This document shows positions 49,605 to 58,646 of a DNA stretch of 64,000 nucleotides, one piece after another. Below the pieces are notes generated by a model. It had not been told where the DNA came from, did not search any database, and saw only the letters and a program-made list of their open reading frames with translations. The position numbers were made by a program, and so were the translations under genes. The stretch covers positions 188,401 to 252,400 of the forward strand of contig NW_015961981.1 in the NCBI RefSeq assembly GCF_000497045.1. The letters are read 5' to 3'. This DNA comes from Kalmanozyma brasiliensis GHG001. Lineage: Eukaryota; Basidiomycota; Ustilaginomycetes; Ustilaginales. Numbering within the stretch: position 1 is the first letter of the stretch; every line of letters starts with the position of its first letter.

Positions 49605-51539
49605 ATGGAAGAAGCGAGCTCGACACCCGAGCGCGCGCTTGAAGAGACCGAATTGCAGCGCGACGAGACCTCCTCTGAAAGCCAGGCAGCCAACGGATCG
49701 ACATGTCTGTGGCTGATGCTCCCCTCAGGGATATGGAGCAGCATCGCCGAGTCTCTTTTACCTGTCATTCATCCGGAGGATCACGTTTTTCCGCAGCCGC
49801 AGTGCCAAGCTCTGACAGACCGAAAGTCCTTCAAAGCGACGCACTCCAAAGACTTGCTCGCGATGGCACTGACGTGCACCACGCTCAGGGACGTTGCCCT
49901 TCCGAAGCTCTACAGGACTCCATTTCTTTCGAAGGGCGTGAAAAAGTTTGTTCGCGACCTTTGTCGAAACGACCAGGACCAACTCGTCCCGGACACATGC
50001 AATCAGGCACTCTGGATTCACGCACTACATCTGGAAAACCCGATCCGCGAAGGCTCCGAATGCAAGGATTTCTGCGCATGTTGCGTGCATGTCTCGCTTT
50101 CCCTTGCCCCGAACATACGCCATCTGTCTCTTCGTGGTCTTGACGAGACGTGGGACGACGAGTGCGACGAGCTACACGACCATCCTGTCGTCCATTTCCT
50201 TGCGAGCACAACCAAATGTCGTCCTCGTAGCCTGACCTTAATGTGGGATGGATTCTCAATGCCCGTTTCAATTACCAACGCGACGTCCTTTGTGCCTCTC
50301 TCAGAGGTGACCCACCTGCACTTCATCAGCCTCACTCCACCAGAGTGCTTGATCGCGTTCCTGGTCGGCAATGCAGATATGATCAAGGCGTTCGGCCAGC
50401 CACTAGCCGCACAAATGCAGGCGGATATCGCTTCAGGCCATTCGCCTAACGAGAAGCTAGAATGCTTGCGCTTATCGCAGCTACCGGAAGAGGCTCTGCA
50501 CCACTTTGGAGAGTACATCGCTTGGCGTAAGGCGACGGATGCGTTCAGCCAATTGTCGCCAGCAAAGCAGGCTCTACGAACACCTCTCGACGAGCCAGAC
50601 GTCTTGATGGAGATATCGGGGAACTCGACCGTCCGGGATATCCTATACGACCTAGCCGTCAACTCGTGCAGGCTGCCTCGTCTCAGGCTGCTGATCCTCG
50701 ACACGCAACTTTGTCCGTTGACACCACCAAAGGATGCGCTCAAGCTACTCGTCGAACAAGGAGCATTGACAGACGTCTCGAAGCGTTTTCCAGGCCTTCC
50801 GCAATCGGGCTGCGGATGCGGGTCGCAAGAGCACTACGCTACGACTTTTGTTTCATCCTTGTTCAACGATATGAAGCAGAACTCTGAGGACGGAGACTCG
50901 ATGAATGCCACAAATCTCCTGCGCTCGGACGAAGAAGCAAAGTCGTGGAGCCGTCTTCTGGACAGCATGGACGAGCATTGGCGCCTCACACAAGAGGGAA
51001 AGCATGCCCTGATCAAGCTTTGGAACAGCTCTCGCTCGAAAAATGCGACCAACGCCACAGTACCTGTGCACACCGAGATTCGCATCGCAGCCGGAAGACA
51101 CTGCAACCTTACCTCGGACGAGCTGGAACGAGACTTCCACTGCGCAGTGGAGAATCTCAAGTCGCCTCCGACCGCCTCCTCGTCGAATTCCAAGCACGAC
51201 AGCGGCGCTTCACATGACCTGGGCCTCTGGGCTGACCCAGACGTATTCTCCGTGATCGAAACTAGGCCCTGGCTCCCTTATCTTCAGCTCAACCAGTACG
51301 GCTGCTGCTTTTGGACGGGCGAACTTCCCCGAGATAACGACGCAAGTTCAAGACTTCCCGGCAGCCAGAGCATCGTCAATCCTCCCATCGTACCCCTCGA
51401 CGAGGCAAAGCTCGACGAGCAAGCAAAGCTCGAGCTCGAGAGGCTCAAGAGGGCGCGGGCGATGGATGAATTGGTCGAAGCCAAGCGGCAGCGAATAGAG
51501 GCCGCCGGACTCGACCAATCCGAACCCTCGATTCACTAG
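49605..51539 (+). CDS. F-box-like protein, paralogue of the divergent neighbour
   Basis: A 644-aa frame from ATG 49605. It aligns by eye along most of its length with the minus-strand gene at 46813-48924. Shared features are the start (LPSGIWSSIAESLLPVIHPE), the capping Cys cluster (KDFCACCVHVSLSLAPNIRH; neighbour RDFCACEAH), the STTKCRPRSLTL block, the LIAFLVGN block, NEKLECLRLSQLPEEAL, and the module GLWADPDVFSVIETRPWLPY with GCCFWTGELPRD. It ends in a charged helix (ELERLKRARAMDELVEAKRQ) and lacks the PIP-like tail. The level of divergence suggests an old duplication. Function unknown beyond possible SCF substrate selection, since the F-box itself is weak. Confidence 0.75.
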   Translation: MEEASSTPERALEETELQRDETSSESQAANGSTCLWLMLPSGIWSSIAESLLPVIHPEDHVFPQPQCQALTDRKSFKATHSKDLLAMALTCTTLRDVALPKLYRTPFLSKGVKKFVRDLCRNDQDQLVPDTCNQALWIHALHLENPIREGSECKDFCACCVHVSLSLAPNIRHLSLRGLDETWDDECDELHDHPVVHFLASTTKCRPRSLTLMWDGFSMPVSITNATSFVPLSEVTHLHFISLTPPECLIAFLVGNADMIKAFGQPLAAQMQADIASGHSPNEKLECLRLSQLPEEALHHFGEYIAWRKATDAFSQLSPAKQALRTPLDEPDVLMEISGNSTVRDILYDLAVNSCRLPRLRLLILDTQLCPLTPPKDALKLLVEQGALTDVSKRFPGLPQSGCGCGSQEHYATTFVSSLFNDMKQNSEDGDSMNATNLLRSDEEAKSWSRLLDSMDEHWRLTQEGKHALIKLWNSSRSKNATNATVPVHTEIRIAAGRHCNLTSDELERDFHCAVENLKSPPTASSSNSKHDSGASHDLGLWADPDVFSVIETRPWLPYLQLNQYGCCFWTGELPRDNDASSRLPGSQSIVNPPIVPLDEAKLDEQAKLELERLKRARAMDELVEAKRQRIEAAGLDQSEPSIH

Positions 51540-51608
51540 CATGATCCCATCTCAATTGTCACTGTTCTCCAGTCGTTGCTCCTGTGTCGTCCAAGCCATG
51601 CCTGAGGC

Positions 51609-53255
51609 TCAATTACGTCGATGTGAGTGTGTGAACGTTCTGCCATCCAGATCAAACCTCGATAAGGTGTCTGGAGTCCTGAGCCACCCGTTGAAAGTCC
51701 TCTCACTGTCGCTCACCGGAGGCACGTCCTGAGGCTGAGCTGAGTCCTTGATGCCGGTGCCATTGCGCGCTCCTCGCAGAAAGGCCTCCACAGCCACGTC
51801 GCCCTTCCTGCCCAGCAACCCATCTTTCCTCCTTCTGTACGCTCTCGTCCCTTCACCAAAGGTACCCGCCTTTGCATCGCTGTACAGCATGCTTTCTGTG
51901 CGCATCGCTGTGCCCATCATCGAGTCGTACGCCGATATGAAGGACTGAAAGTAGCTCAGCCTACACACGCCTGACCTTGCTGGCGGCTTGAGCGGCTCGC
52001 TCTGCTGCCCCTCCTTCGACTTGGGTCGTTTCGTTGGCGCGCCCATCTTCGTGCCTGTTGCAAGATTCTCGATCTTGCCCTTGCCGGGCTCGAGAGAAGC
52101 GTGAGAGATGAAGAGGACCGAGTTGGGACAGCTTTCCGGTTCGTGGTTTGCTCTGAACACGCTGTGATGATCGGCGGGATCCAGACCGGAAGCTTGCGAC
52201 TCGAAGGTGGACCATGCTTTCTCCATCTGAGCCTCTTTGCTGTCTGGGAATGGGGTCGTCGACCACCCTACGGCGATGGCGTTACCGTCATCTGCTGGAC
52301 GCGCTCGTTGGAGTGCTCGTTCGCAGTCCTTCGCCAGTACTTCTTTCAACGCTTCTCTTTGCTGGTCGCTCGATTCTGCGTCGGCTACGCTGGAGGTCGG
52401 AAAGGTCGGAAAGATGTGTCGCACCGGATGGTCGCAGATCGTGATCGAAGAGACGTAGATGGGATCCAAGAGCAATGACAGTAAGCTACCCTGCATGCCG
52501 ATCCCAGGAGCGTTCCAAAGGGCGATCTTGTCGCTGCACGACATGCATATCGAAGGTGGTGAATCTGGACGCCCGGGCTTGGTGCGAAGCGAGCCTGGGC
52601 TTGGATTCGTAGCTTGTGAATGTGAGGACGAGGCACGGCCCCGCACGACGCTACTTTGTCCGCTACCACCACCTACAGCTTCAAAGGAGTGTTGAAGTTC
52701 GAGTTCGAGCAGCTCTGCAGTTGTGAGCACGTCGCTCCTGCCTGCTATTTGATCCTGCGCAGCACGCTGAAAGTCTAGCAGCTTGTTGGAGGCGTCTCCG
52801 CAGGGCAGCGTTGATACGTACAGGTGCAGCCGGACGCCGGCTTTCAGCTTCCACCTTCTCGCGCTTTCGTCACTTTCTACTTGCTCAAAGAGTGTTGGCC
52901 CACTCGCAGCACCCGCCTTGACCTCTTCCTGGAGCCGCTGGAGCAACCACTGCCGAGCACCTCTCCTAGCGAGCACCTCAGCATGCTGGTCGTGCAGCAC
53001 ATCCCCGTTCGGCGGCAGCGATGCGCATGGGAGACACTTGAGACCTGTAGCTAGCGATACGACCGCGTACTGGCTGTCCTGCTGAGGGAAAGGGTAGGAT
53101 AGGACAAACGCGGCGAGGACGGTCCATTCGAGGCGGTTGTTCGACTTGATGCCTGGTTTGGCGCCGCGTGGAGGAAGGTGCTTGAGATATGTCTCCAGTA
53201 CAAGGGCCGCTATGCGCTCGTGATCGATGCTGACCTCGCTTCGCCTCGTCGCCAT
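51609..53255 (-). CDS. TAD1: tRNA-specific adenosine deaminase 1 (A37 to inosine)
   Basis: A 548-aa member of the ADAT1/Tad1 family, which deaminates A37 of tRNA-Ala next to the anticodon. The deaminase motifs are in place: DQHAEVLARRGARQWLL (zinc His and proton-shuttle Glu), STLPCGDAS (first zinc Cys) and CMSCSDKIALWN (second zinc Cys). GIGMQGSLLSLLLDPIYVSS follows, as in ADAR/ADAT1 domains. A variable insert lies between the PCGD and CSDK motifs, and another before the C-terminal CRLSYFQSFISAYDSMMG block. The start is ATG 53255 (MATRRSEVSIDHERIAALVL); the longer frame begins with TTG. Converges on the F-box-like gene with 69 bp between stops. Confidence 0.93.
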   Translation of the reverse strand: MATRRSEVSIDHERIAALVLETYLKHLPPRGAKPGIKSNNRLEWTVLAAFVLSYPFPQQDSQYAVVSLATGLKCLPCASLPPNGDVLHDQHAEVLARRGARQWLLQRLQEEVKAGAASGPTLFEQVESDESARRWKLKAGVRLHLYVSTLPCGDASNKLLDFQRAAQDQIAGRSDVLTTAELLELELQHSFEAVGGGSGQSSVVRGRASSSHSQATNPSPGSLRTKPGRPDSPPSICMSCSDKIALWNAPGIGMQGSLLSLLLDPIYVSSITICDHPVRHIFPTFPTSSVADAESSDQQREALKEVLAKDCERALQRARPADDGNAIAVGWSTTPFPDSKEAQMEKAWSTFESQASGLDPADHHSVFRANHEPESCPNSVLFISHASLEPGKGKIENLATGTKMGAPTKRPKSKEGQQSEPLKPPARSGVCRLSYFQSFISAYDSMMGTAMRTESMLYSDAKAGTFGEGTRAYRRRKDGLLGRKGDVAVEAFLRGARNGTGIKDSAQPQDVPPVSDSERTFNGWLRTPDTLSRFDLDGRTFTHSHRRN

Positions 53256-53703
53256 GCTGCCATCGTCCTCCCGCTGACGACGGTGTTGAGGTTGTGGACG
53301 GTGGCAGACGTCAAGAAGAAAGTGTGGTCGGACAAGACTTGCAGATTCAGGGTCCAGCAAAAGTCTAGGAATGTTACATCGTCTTAGACCATGAGGTCCT
53401 TCGGAAGAAATTGAACTGCGCTATGATGCTATAAATATGCACGGTCGATCCCTGCCAAGAACTGACAAATCTGTCTTCTTGGCTGTTGATACTGTTTGAC
53501 AACGTTCCTGTTGAACGGCGTTCGTTGTCTTGTCAATGGCTTCATTCTCATCCACATCCCTTCCCTGCCACATCCACTTCACAGGAAAGCTTGCAAGGAT
53601 TGTGAGGCACACCCTCTCCACCGAGACCGTGTGTCCCTCATACACGATACACAACCAAACAGGATACAATAGAAGGACCAACATACAGTAGAAGTACGGC
53701 GAC
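53256..53703. promoter_or_regulatory. divergent promoter region, TAD1 / FMP30-like
   Basis: A 448-bp interval between divergent start codons with no supportable gene or clear element. Confidence 0.5.
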
Positions 53704-55671
53704 ATGTCGACTGCAGAGCACCACGATGCTCACCTCCCACATCATGAGCGGCACCACCGCACGCTAGGCGAGACGATGGACGGGAACGACAGACCCGATG
53801 GTGTCGAGTCCGTCTCTTCCTCGCGCTCCTCCACCTCGTCCGATGACAACGCTCCTACTGCCAACGGCGGTCCCAGTAAACCACGCACCACCACACCATA
53901 CGAGATCAAGCTTCACTGCCGGTCCAACGATCCAATCGCCGACCTGGACGCGCTCGACCCCGAAGACCTCCCCTCGCACTGGGTGCCCACCTTCGTCTCC
54001 CAACTGTCGCGCGCCAAATCGTCCGCCTTCGGTCAGCTCCCCACAGGCCGTTCCAGCACCTCCTCAGACCGCTCTTCCCCGAAGGAGCCCAAACGAAGCA
54101 AAACCGAAGAAACCCACATGCTCTCCCGTCTGACATTCGTCAATCCGTGGGAGAAGAGCTTTCGCAAACCGGGCATCCAGGGCATCCTCAACGGCGGGCT
54201 CAAGTGGGGTCTGCCAGACAGCTATACCGAGGGAGACGGCCACGGTGGGATGCGAGCAAGCGGGTTCAAGTCGAACAAGAAGATCCTGCGTCAGATGGAG
54301 GAGGCGAGGAAGGAAGGGTTGCGGGAGGATTGGGATAAAGTTGAAGTGATCGAGCCGGGATGGGGATGGAGTTCGAGGCGGTTGAAGAAGGAGGTTGATC
54401 ATATTCGTGATGAGGATGGCGAGTTGTCACCTCAACACGAGCAAAGCAAAACGAAGACGTCGGAAAGCGATTACAAGTCGAAAGAGAGGCCGCAACAGGA
54501 CTGGAAGGATCCAAAGACATCGCGTGACGCAGTCAGGGTCACTTGGCTCGGCCACGCAACCACGCTGCTCCAGCTCCCGCCCCTTCCCACCGAGTCGAAT
54601 GCCAATGGCCAAGACGGGGACGACGTCTCGTCGCGATCCATCAACATCCTCTTCGACCCGATCTTCTCGGAACGCTGCTCGCCATCCCAATCCGCCGGCC
54701 CACAACGCTTCACACCCGCCCCGTGCACAGTCGAAGACCTCCCCCCCATCGACTTTGTCATCATCTCCCACTCGCACTACGACCATCTCGACTACCACAC
54801 CTTCAAGCAGCTCCACCATCTCCGCGGCCAATCCATCCACGCGATCGTCCCACTTGGGGTGAAGGACAAGCTGACCGGCACCGGTGGGTTCGGCTGGAGC
54901 AAGGATCAGGTTAGCGAGTTGGATTGGTGGGACTCCGCCTCCCTAACTCTCCCCTCTTCCTCTGGAGAGGTCAAAGTGGTCTGTACGCCAGCACAACACG
55001 GGAGTGGTCGAGGAGCCGGTGACAAGGATGCCAGTCTGTGGGCCTCCTGGGTTGTCTCATACCACTCCTCGAACGAACGATTCTGCGCCTTTTTCGCAGG
55101 GGATACAGGGTTGAAGTTTCACCACGACAATCCGAACAAACGGCACAAGTACCCCGCTTGCCCGGCGTTTGCGGAGATCGCACGCAAGTTCCAGCCCTTC
55201 GATTTATTGTTGCTACCCATATCGGTGGGATCCAGTCTCAGTTACTTTCGATCGTGGGATCCATTTCCAAGGGCTTTCTCGCCGTTCCCGAGGGTGTCCA
55301 GCACGCTGACGTCGAGTATTCATATGGATCCTTTCGATGCGGTCGAGTGCCACGAGATCTTTCAGAGGGAGAAGAAGGAGGGGAAGGATAGGGGGATGGT
55401 GAGTTTGGCAGTGCACTACGGGACGTTTGTTCGGAACGACGAGCAGACGAGGGGAGATGTGAGGGAGTTGCACAAGGCGTGTCGGATGAAAGGGTTGCGA
55501 TTCGCGCGCGTGTCGGACGAGACGCTTCTGCTGAACGGCGGGGAGGCGGCCCAGGGAGAGGGAGAGGAGAGGAAGATAGAGGGGAAACAGGAGAAGAAGA
55601 GCAAGGACGAAGATGTCTTCCTCGTCTCGGATCAAGGACAGACTGTCTGGCTGCCCATCCACTCCTCCTGA
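53704..55671 (+). CDS. FMP30: N-acyl-phosphatidylethanolamine phospholipase D-like metallo-beta-lactamase (Fmp30 type)
   Basis: A 655-aa protein. The C-terminal half is a metallo-beta-lactamase fold of the NAPE-PLD/UlaG group: VTWLGHATTLLQ (about 280), the metal motif SHSHYDHLDY (about 355, HxHxDH), FAGDTGLKFHHD (about 460) and the late His in VHYGTF (about 575). These enzymes hydrolyse N-acyl-PE to N-acylethanolamine and phosphatidic acid; yeast Fmp30 is a mitochondrial inner-membrane relative needed for cardiolipin balance. The N-terminal 140 residues are Ser-rich, followed by FVNPWEKSFRKPGI, typical of fungal members. A charged Lys/Glu insert lies near the C-terminus (about 605-635). Localisation is not evident from the start, which has no obvious presequence. 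Confidence 0.88.
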   Translation: MSTAEHHDAHLPHHERHHRTLGETMDGNDRPDGVESVSSSRSSTSSDDNAPTANGGPSKPRTTTPYEIKLHCRSNDPIADLDALDPEDLPSHWVPTFVSQLSRAKSSAFGQLPTGRSSTSSDRSSPKEPKRSKTEETHMLSRLTFVNPWEKSFRKPGIQGILNGGLKWGLPDSYTEGDGHGGMRASGFKSNKKILRQMEEARKEGLREDWDKVEVIEPGWGWSSRRLKKEVDHIRDEDGELSPQHEQSKTKTSESDYKSKERPQQDWKDPKTSRDAVRVTWLGHATTLLQLPPLPTESNANGQDGDDVSSRSINILFDPIFSERCSPSQSAGPQRFTPAPCTVEDLPPIDFVIISHSHYDHLDYHTFKQLHHLRGQSIHAIVPLGVKDKLTGTGGFGWSKDQVSELDWWDSASLTLPSSSGEVKVVCTPAQHGSGRGAGDKDASLWASWVVSYHSSNERFCAFFAGDTGLKFHHDNPNKRHKYPACPAFAEIARKFQPFDLLLLPISVGSSLSYFRSWDPFPRAFSPFPRVSSTLTSSIHMDPFDAVECHEIFQREKKEGKDRGMVSLAVHYGTFVRNDEQTRGDVRELHKACRMKGLRFARVSDETLLLNGGEAAQGEGEERKIEGKQEKKSKDEDVFLVSDQGQTVWLPIHSS

Positions 55672-55744
55672 CAGCCTTAAGACACATTCTGCAACGAATA
55701 TACCCATTCTGGAAAACTTATATACAAATGACCACCTTTCTCTC

Positions 55745-56668
55745 TCAGATGTTCTTGTTCTTGTGAGCCCTCTCACCGATCCTGTGGATGGAAAAGATCC
55801 TGCCGATGATCCAGTCCTTAACACTCGTAGGCAGGTAGTATGAGATCCACACACCCAAACTCTTCTTGCCCGTGAACAGGTAAGCGCCGGGTCGGGTGGC
55901 GGTGACGAACTTCCTGACGTTCTTTGCGAAGGTCTCACTCGGCGTGGGTTCACCCTGCTGGCTGAACTCGGCGCGGAACTTGACGAGGTCCTCGACGTGT
56001 TTGTACATCGAGTCGGAAGGCAGGTATCCGAGGTCCTGCTGCTTGCCGTCGACGCTGGGCTTGGGGAGGTTCTTAGCGGTGTTATCGGCGATGGAGCTCT
56101 TGATTGCGCCTGGGGCGACGACGACGACGTGTACGCCGAACGGCGAGAGTTCGAGCCTGAGCGTGTCCGAGATGGCGTGAACGGCCGATTTGGACGCCGA
56201 GTAGGGTCCACCGAAGGGCATGCATGCGATAGCCGCAACCGAGCCGATGTTGACCACCACGCCCGATCGACGCTTGATCATATACGGCGCAGCAGCCTGT
56301 GTGACGGCGATGAGACCGAAAAAGTTGGCATCGAACGTCTTGCGAATGTTGTCGATGGGCGTCTCGACCAGTGGGCCAACGGCGAGGTTGACACCGGCAT
56401 TGTTGACGAGGATGTCGATGCGATCGTGCGTGGTCTGGGTGATTTCGGCAAAGGCGCGCTTGATGGAATCGGTGTCGGTGACGTCGAGCTGCACGCGCTC
56501 GATGCCAGCGGGGAGCGTGCGGAGAGACTCGACGTTACGGGCCGTGGCGAAGACGCGGTACTGCTTCTGAGCATCGAATTCGATTGCCATGGATCGACCA
56601 AGGCCAGAGGAGCAGCCAGTGATGACGACGACCTTGCGCGGGTCGTTGGTGGTGACGAGGTCTGCCAT
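55745..56668 (-). CDS. AYR1: short-chain dehydrogenase, 1-acyl-dihydroxyacetone-phosphate reductase type
   Basis: A 307-aa classical SDR. The NADP-binding motif TGCSSGLGRS (about 17-26), NNAGV (about 95) and the catalytic Ser with YSASK (about 160-164) are all present. The C-terminal extension (FTGKKSLGVWISYYLPTSVK, then DWIIGRIFSIHRIG) is hydrophobic and typical of Ayr1-like proteins of lipid droplets, ER or mitochondrial outer membrane. Ayr1 reduces 1-acyl-DHAP to lysophosphatidate for glycerolipid synthesis; the exact substrate here is inferred. Start ATG 56668 (MADLVTTNDPRKVVVITG); the upstream extension is not conserved-looking. Close convergent spacing (73 bp) to the FMP30-like stop. 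Confidence 0.85.
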   Translation of the reverse strand: MADLVTTNDPRKVVVITGCSSGLGRSMAIEFDAQKQYRVFATARNVESLRTLPAGIERVQLDVTDTDSIKRAFAEITQTTHDRIDILVNNAGVNLAVGPLVETPIDNIRKTFDANFFGLIAVTQAAAPYMIKRRSGVVVNIGSVAAIACMPFGGPYSASKSAVHAISDTLRLELSPFGVHVVVVAPGAIKSSIADNTAKNLPKPSVDGKQQDLGYLPSDSMYKHVEDLVKFRAEFSQQGEPTPSETFAKNVRKFVTATRPGAYLFTGKKSLGVWISYYLPTSVKDWIIGRIFSIHRIGERAHKNKNI

Positions 56669-57231
56669 GGTGACAATGAGCAGGACAGAGACGATTGAGG
56701 GGAGATAGATGGTGGAAGTGAGCAGGAGAGGCGAAAGCTCAAGAAAGTCTAATGAAGAGCGTACCAGGTCGACCTCGGTGCACCTCACAACTTGCGCCCA
56801 CGCCCCACTGGTCCCACCGAGGTCAAATGAACCTGCACATTCGGGTTGCCTGTCTGCTGGGAAACATTCACATGCGTTGTTGCGAAGAAGCCAAATGAGC
56901 TTTCATACGCGGTTGCTGGGCAGGTTGTTTGGCCCGTCGAGCCCTTGCAAGATTGCGAAGAAGTGCAAACGAATGATGACGTTCGGGTCGCACAAATCAC
57001 CGTCGCCCTTAGCCGAGCTCGCCGGCTTCTTGCCCCACAGCTTGAGACATGTTTGTGCGTCTGAAAGGTCAACGGTTCATTAAATTGAGGTCACAAAAAT
57101 CAGTAATTTAACGCGCGCGCACGGTGACGGATCTTCTCCACACTTCGTGCTCGCCATCAGGGTACCGGCTATGCACCACCGCCATCATCATCACATCATC
57201 CTGAAGATAGCTGCGGCTGATAATCCCAAAG
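56669..57231. promoter_or_regulatory. divergent promoter region, AYR1-like / sirtuin
   Basis: A 563-bp interval between divergent start codons. It contains a short CATCATCATCACATCATC tract in the sirtuin leader (near 57183). No other element was recognised. Confidence 0.5.
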
Positions 57232-58518
57232 ATGCCGGACAAGAAGCAGTCAGACGCCTCGAGCTCTTCCTCGGAAAGCGCTACCATCAAGAACCGCTTC
57301 TTCCCCTCGGGTCATGGTCCCACGCTCGCCGGCGTCGCCGCCCTCCTCGCCTCCCCTACCACCCGCAACGTGGTCATCCTCTCGGGCGCCGGCATCTCCA
57401 CCTCGGCCTCCCCTCCCATCCCTGACTTTCGCTCCCCTGGCACGGGTCTCTATTCCAACCTCGCAGCGTACAACCTGCCTTACGCAGAAGCCATCTTTGA
57501 CATCTCCTACTTCCAACGTCACCCACAACCCTTTTTCACCCTCGCCAAGCATCTCTATCCGGGCAACTTCAAGCCTGCCCTTGCGCACTACTTCCTCACG
57601 CTACTACAGCAGAAAGGAAAGTTGAAGCGGGTGTTCACGCAGAATGTCGATACGCTCGAACGCATTGCGGGTGTAGAGGGGGAGAAGATCGTTGAAGCGC
57701 ACGGAAGCTTTGCCACCTCGACGTGCATCGTGTGCAAACACAGGGTCGGAGAAGATTGGATCCGTGCCAAGGTGGAGAAAGGCCAAGTGGCGAGGTGCCC
57801 AAGAGACAAGTGCCCAGGGAGAAAGAGGGGGAAGGGAGAAGAGGCAGGGGGACTGGTTAAGCCGGATATCGTCTTCTTTGGAGAGAATCTGCCAGCGAGG
57901 TTCTTCAGGTGTATTCCGGATCTCAAGACGGCAGATCTGTTGATTGTTATGGGGACATCGCTGCAAGTGCAGCCGTTCGCATCGTTGATCGATGCCGTGC
58001 CAGCGGATTGCCCGAGGCTGCTCATCAACTTGGAGCGTGTCGGCGAGCTGGCGTCATCGGACGGTTACACGGGAGGAGGAATGGGCGCAGGCATGTACAA
58101 CGAGACTGGATTCGACTTCGATGGATTGACATATGGCGGGAAGGACAAGACAAGAGACGTCTTCTACGAGGGCAAGGCGGACGATGGCGTGGCAGAGCTG
58201 GTGAAGCTAGTGGGAGAGGAGTGGGAGACCGAGCTGCGACGGCTCAAGGTGGATGGCTACACGAAGCTGGACGCCGACAAGAAAGCGGATGCGAGGCCAA
58301 CGACCAAGACAGAACAATCGACCAAAGACGCCAAAGACGAGAACAAGGTCACAGCCAAGGAAAAGGATGGCAAGCTGGCCAACCCAACGATCAAGGACGA
58401 TGCCAGCAAGCTAGACGAATTGACACGCGATTTGGAAAGCAAGGCCAAGCTGGACGACAAGCCCGCCTACAAATCGACACGAGCAGCAGACTCAGACTCA
58501 AAGCACGGCTCATCCTGA
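57232..58518 (+). CDS. HST2: NAD-dependent protein deacetylase, Hst2/SIRT2 type
   Basis: A 428-aa sirtuin. Visible motifs are GAGIST near residue 51 (NAD binding), IPDFRSPGTGLYSNL, FTQNVDTLERIAG, the catalytic His in EAHGSF, and the zinc pairs CIVC and CPRDKC. KPDIVFFGENLP, MGTSLQVQPFASL and LLINLERVG follow, which place it in the Hst2/SIRT2 group. The C-terminus (about 330-428) is a Lys/Asp-rich disordered tail. The loop after GAGISTSA reads SPPIPDF, where sirtuins normally have GIPDF, so it is two residues longer. Hst2-type enzymes deacetylate tubulin, histone H4 K16 and metabolic enzymes; the target here is unknown. Confidence 0.93.
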   Translation: MPDKKQSDASSSSSESATIKNRFFPSGHGPTLAGVAALLASPTTRNVVILSGAGISTSASPPIPDFRSPGTGLYSNLAAYNLPYAEAIFDISYFQRHPQPFFTLAKHLYPGNFKPALAHYFLTLLQQKGKLKRVFTQNVDTLERIAGVEGEKIVEAHGSFATSTCIVCKHRVGEDWIRAKVEKGQVARCPRDKCPGRKRGKGEEAGGLVKPDIVFFGENLPARFFRCIPDLKTADLLIVMGTSLQVQPFASLIDAVPADCPRLLINLERVGELASSDGYTGGGMGAGMYNETGFDFDGLTYGGKDKTRDVFYEGKADDGVAELVKLVGEEWETELRRLKVDGYTKLDADKKADARPTTKTEQSTKDAKDENKVTAKEKDGKLANPTIKDDASKLDELTRDLESKAKLDDKPAYKSTRAADSDSKHGSS

Positions 58519-58646
58519 TCGTCTTCGACGTTGTCAGAGCAACATTGATGATCAAAGTACAATGACTGGTATTGAAAAGCGGGAGACCCAAGTCGAAAGG
58601 CAAGAAAAGAATTACAACACATCGTCGACGGGAGCATCACACTCCC

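Noticed and set aside
55213..56238. 341-codon minus-strand frame
   Set aside because: It overlaps both the FMP30-like 3' end and the AYR1-like gene in another frame; Ser/Arg/Pro-rich shadow.
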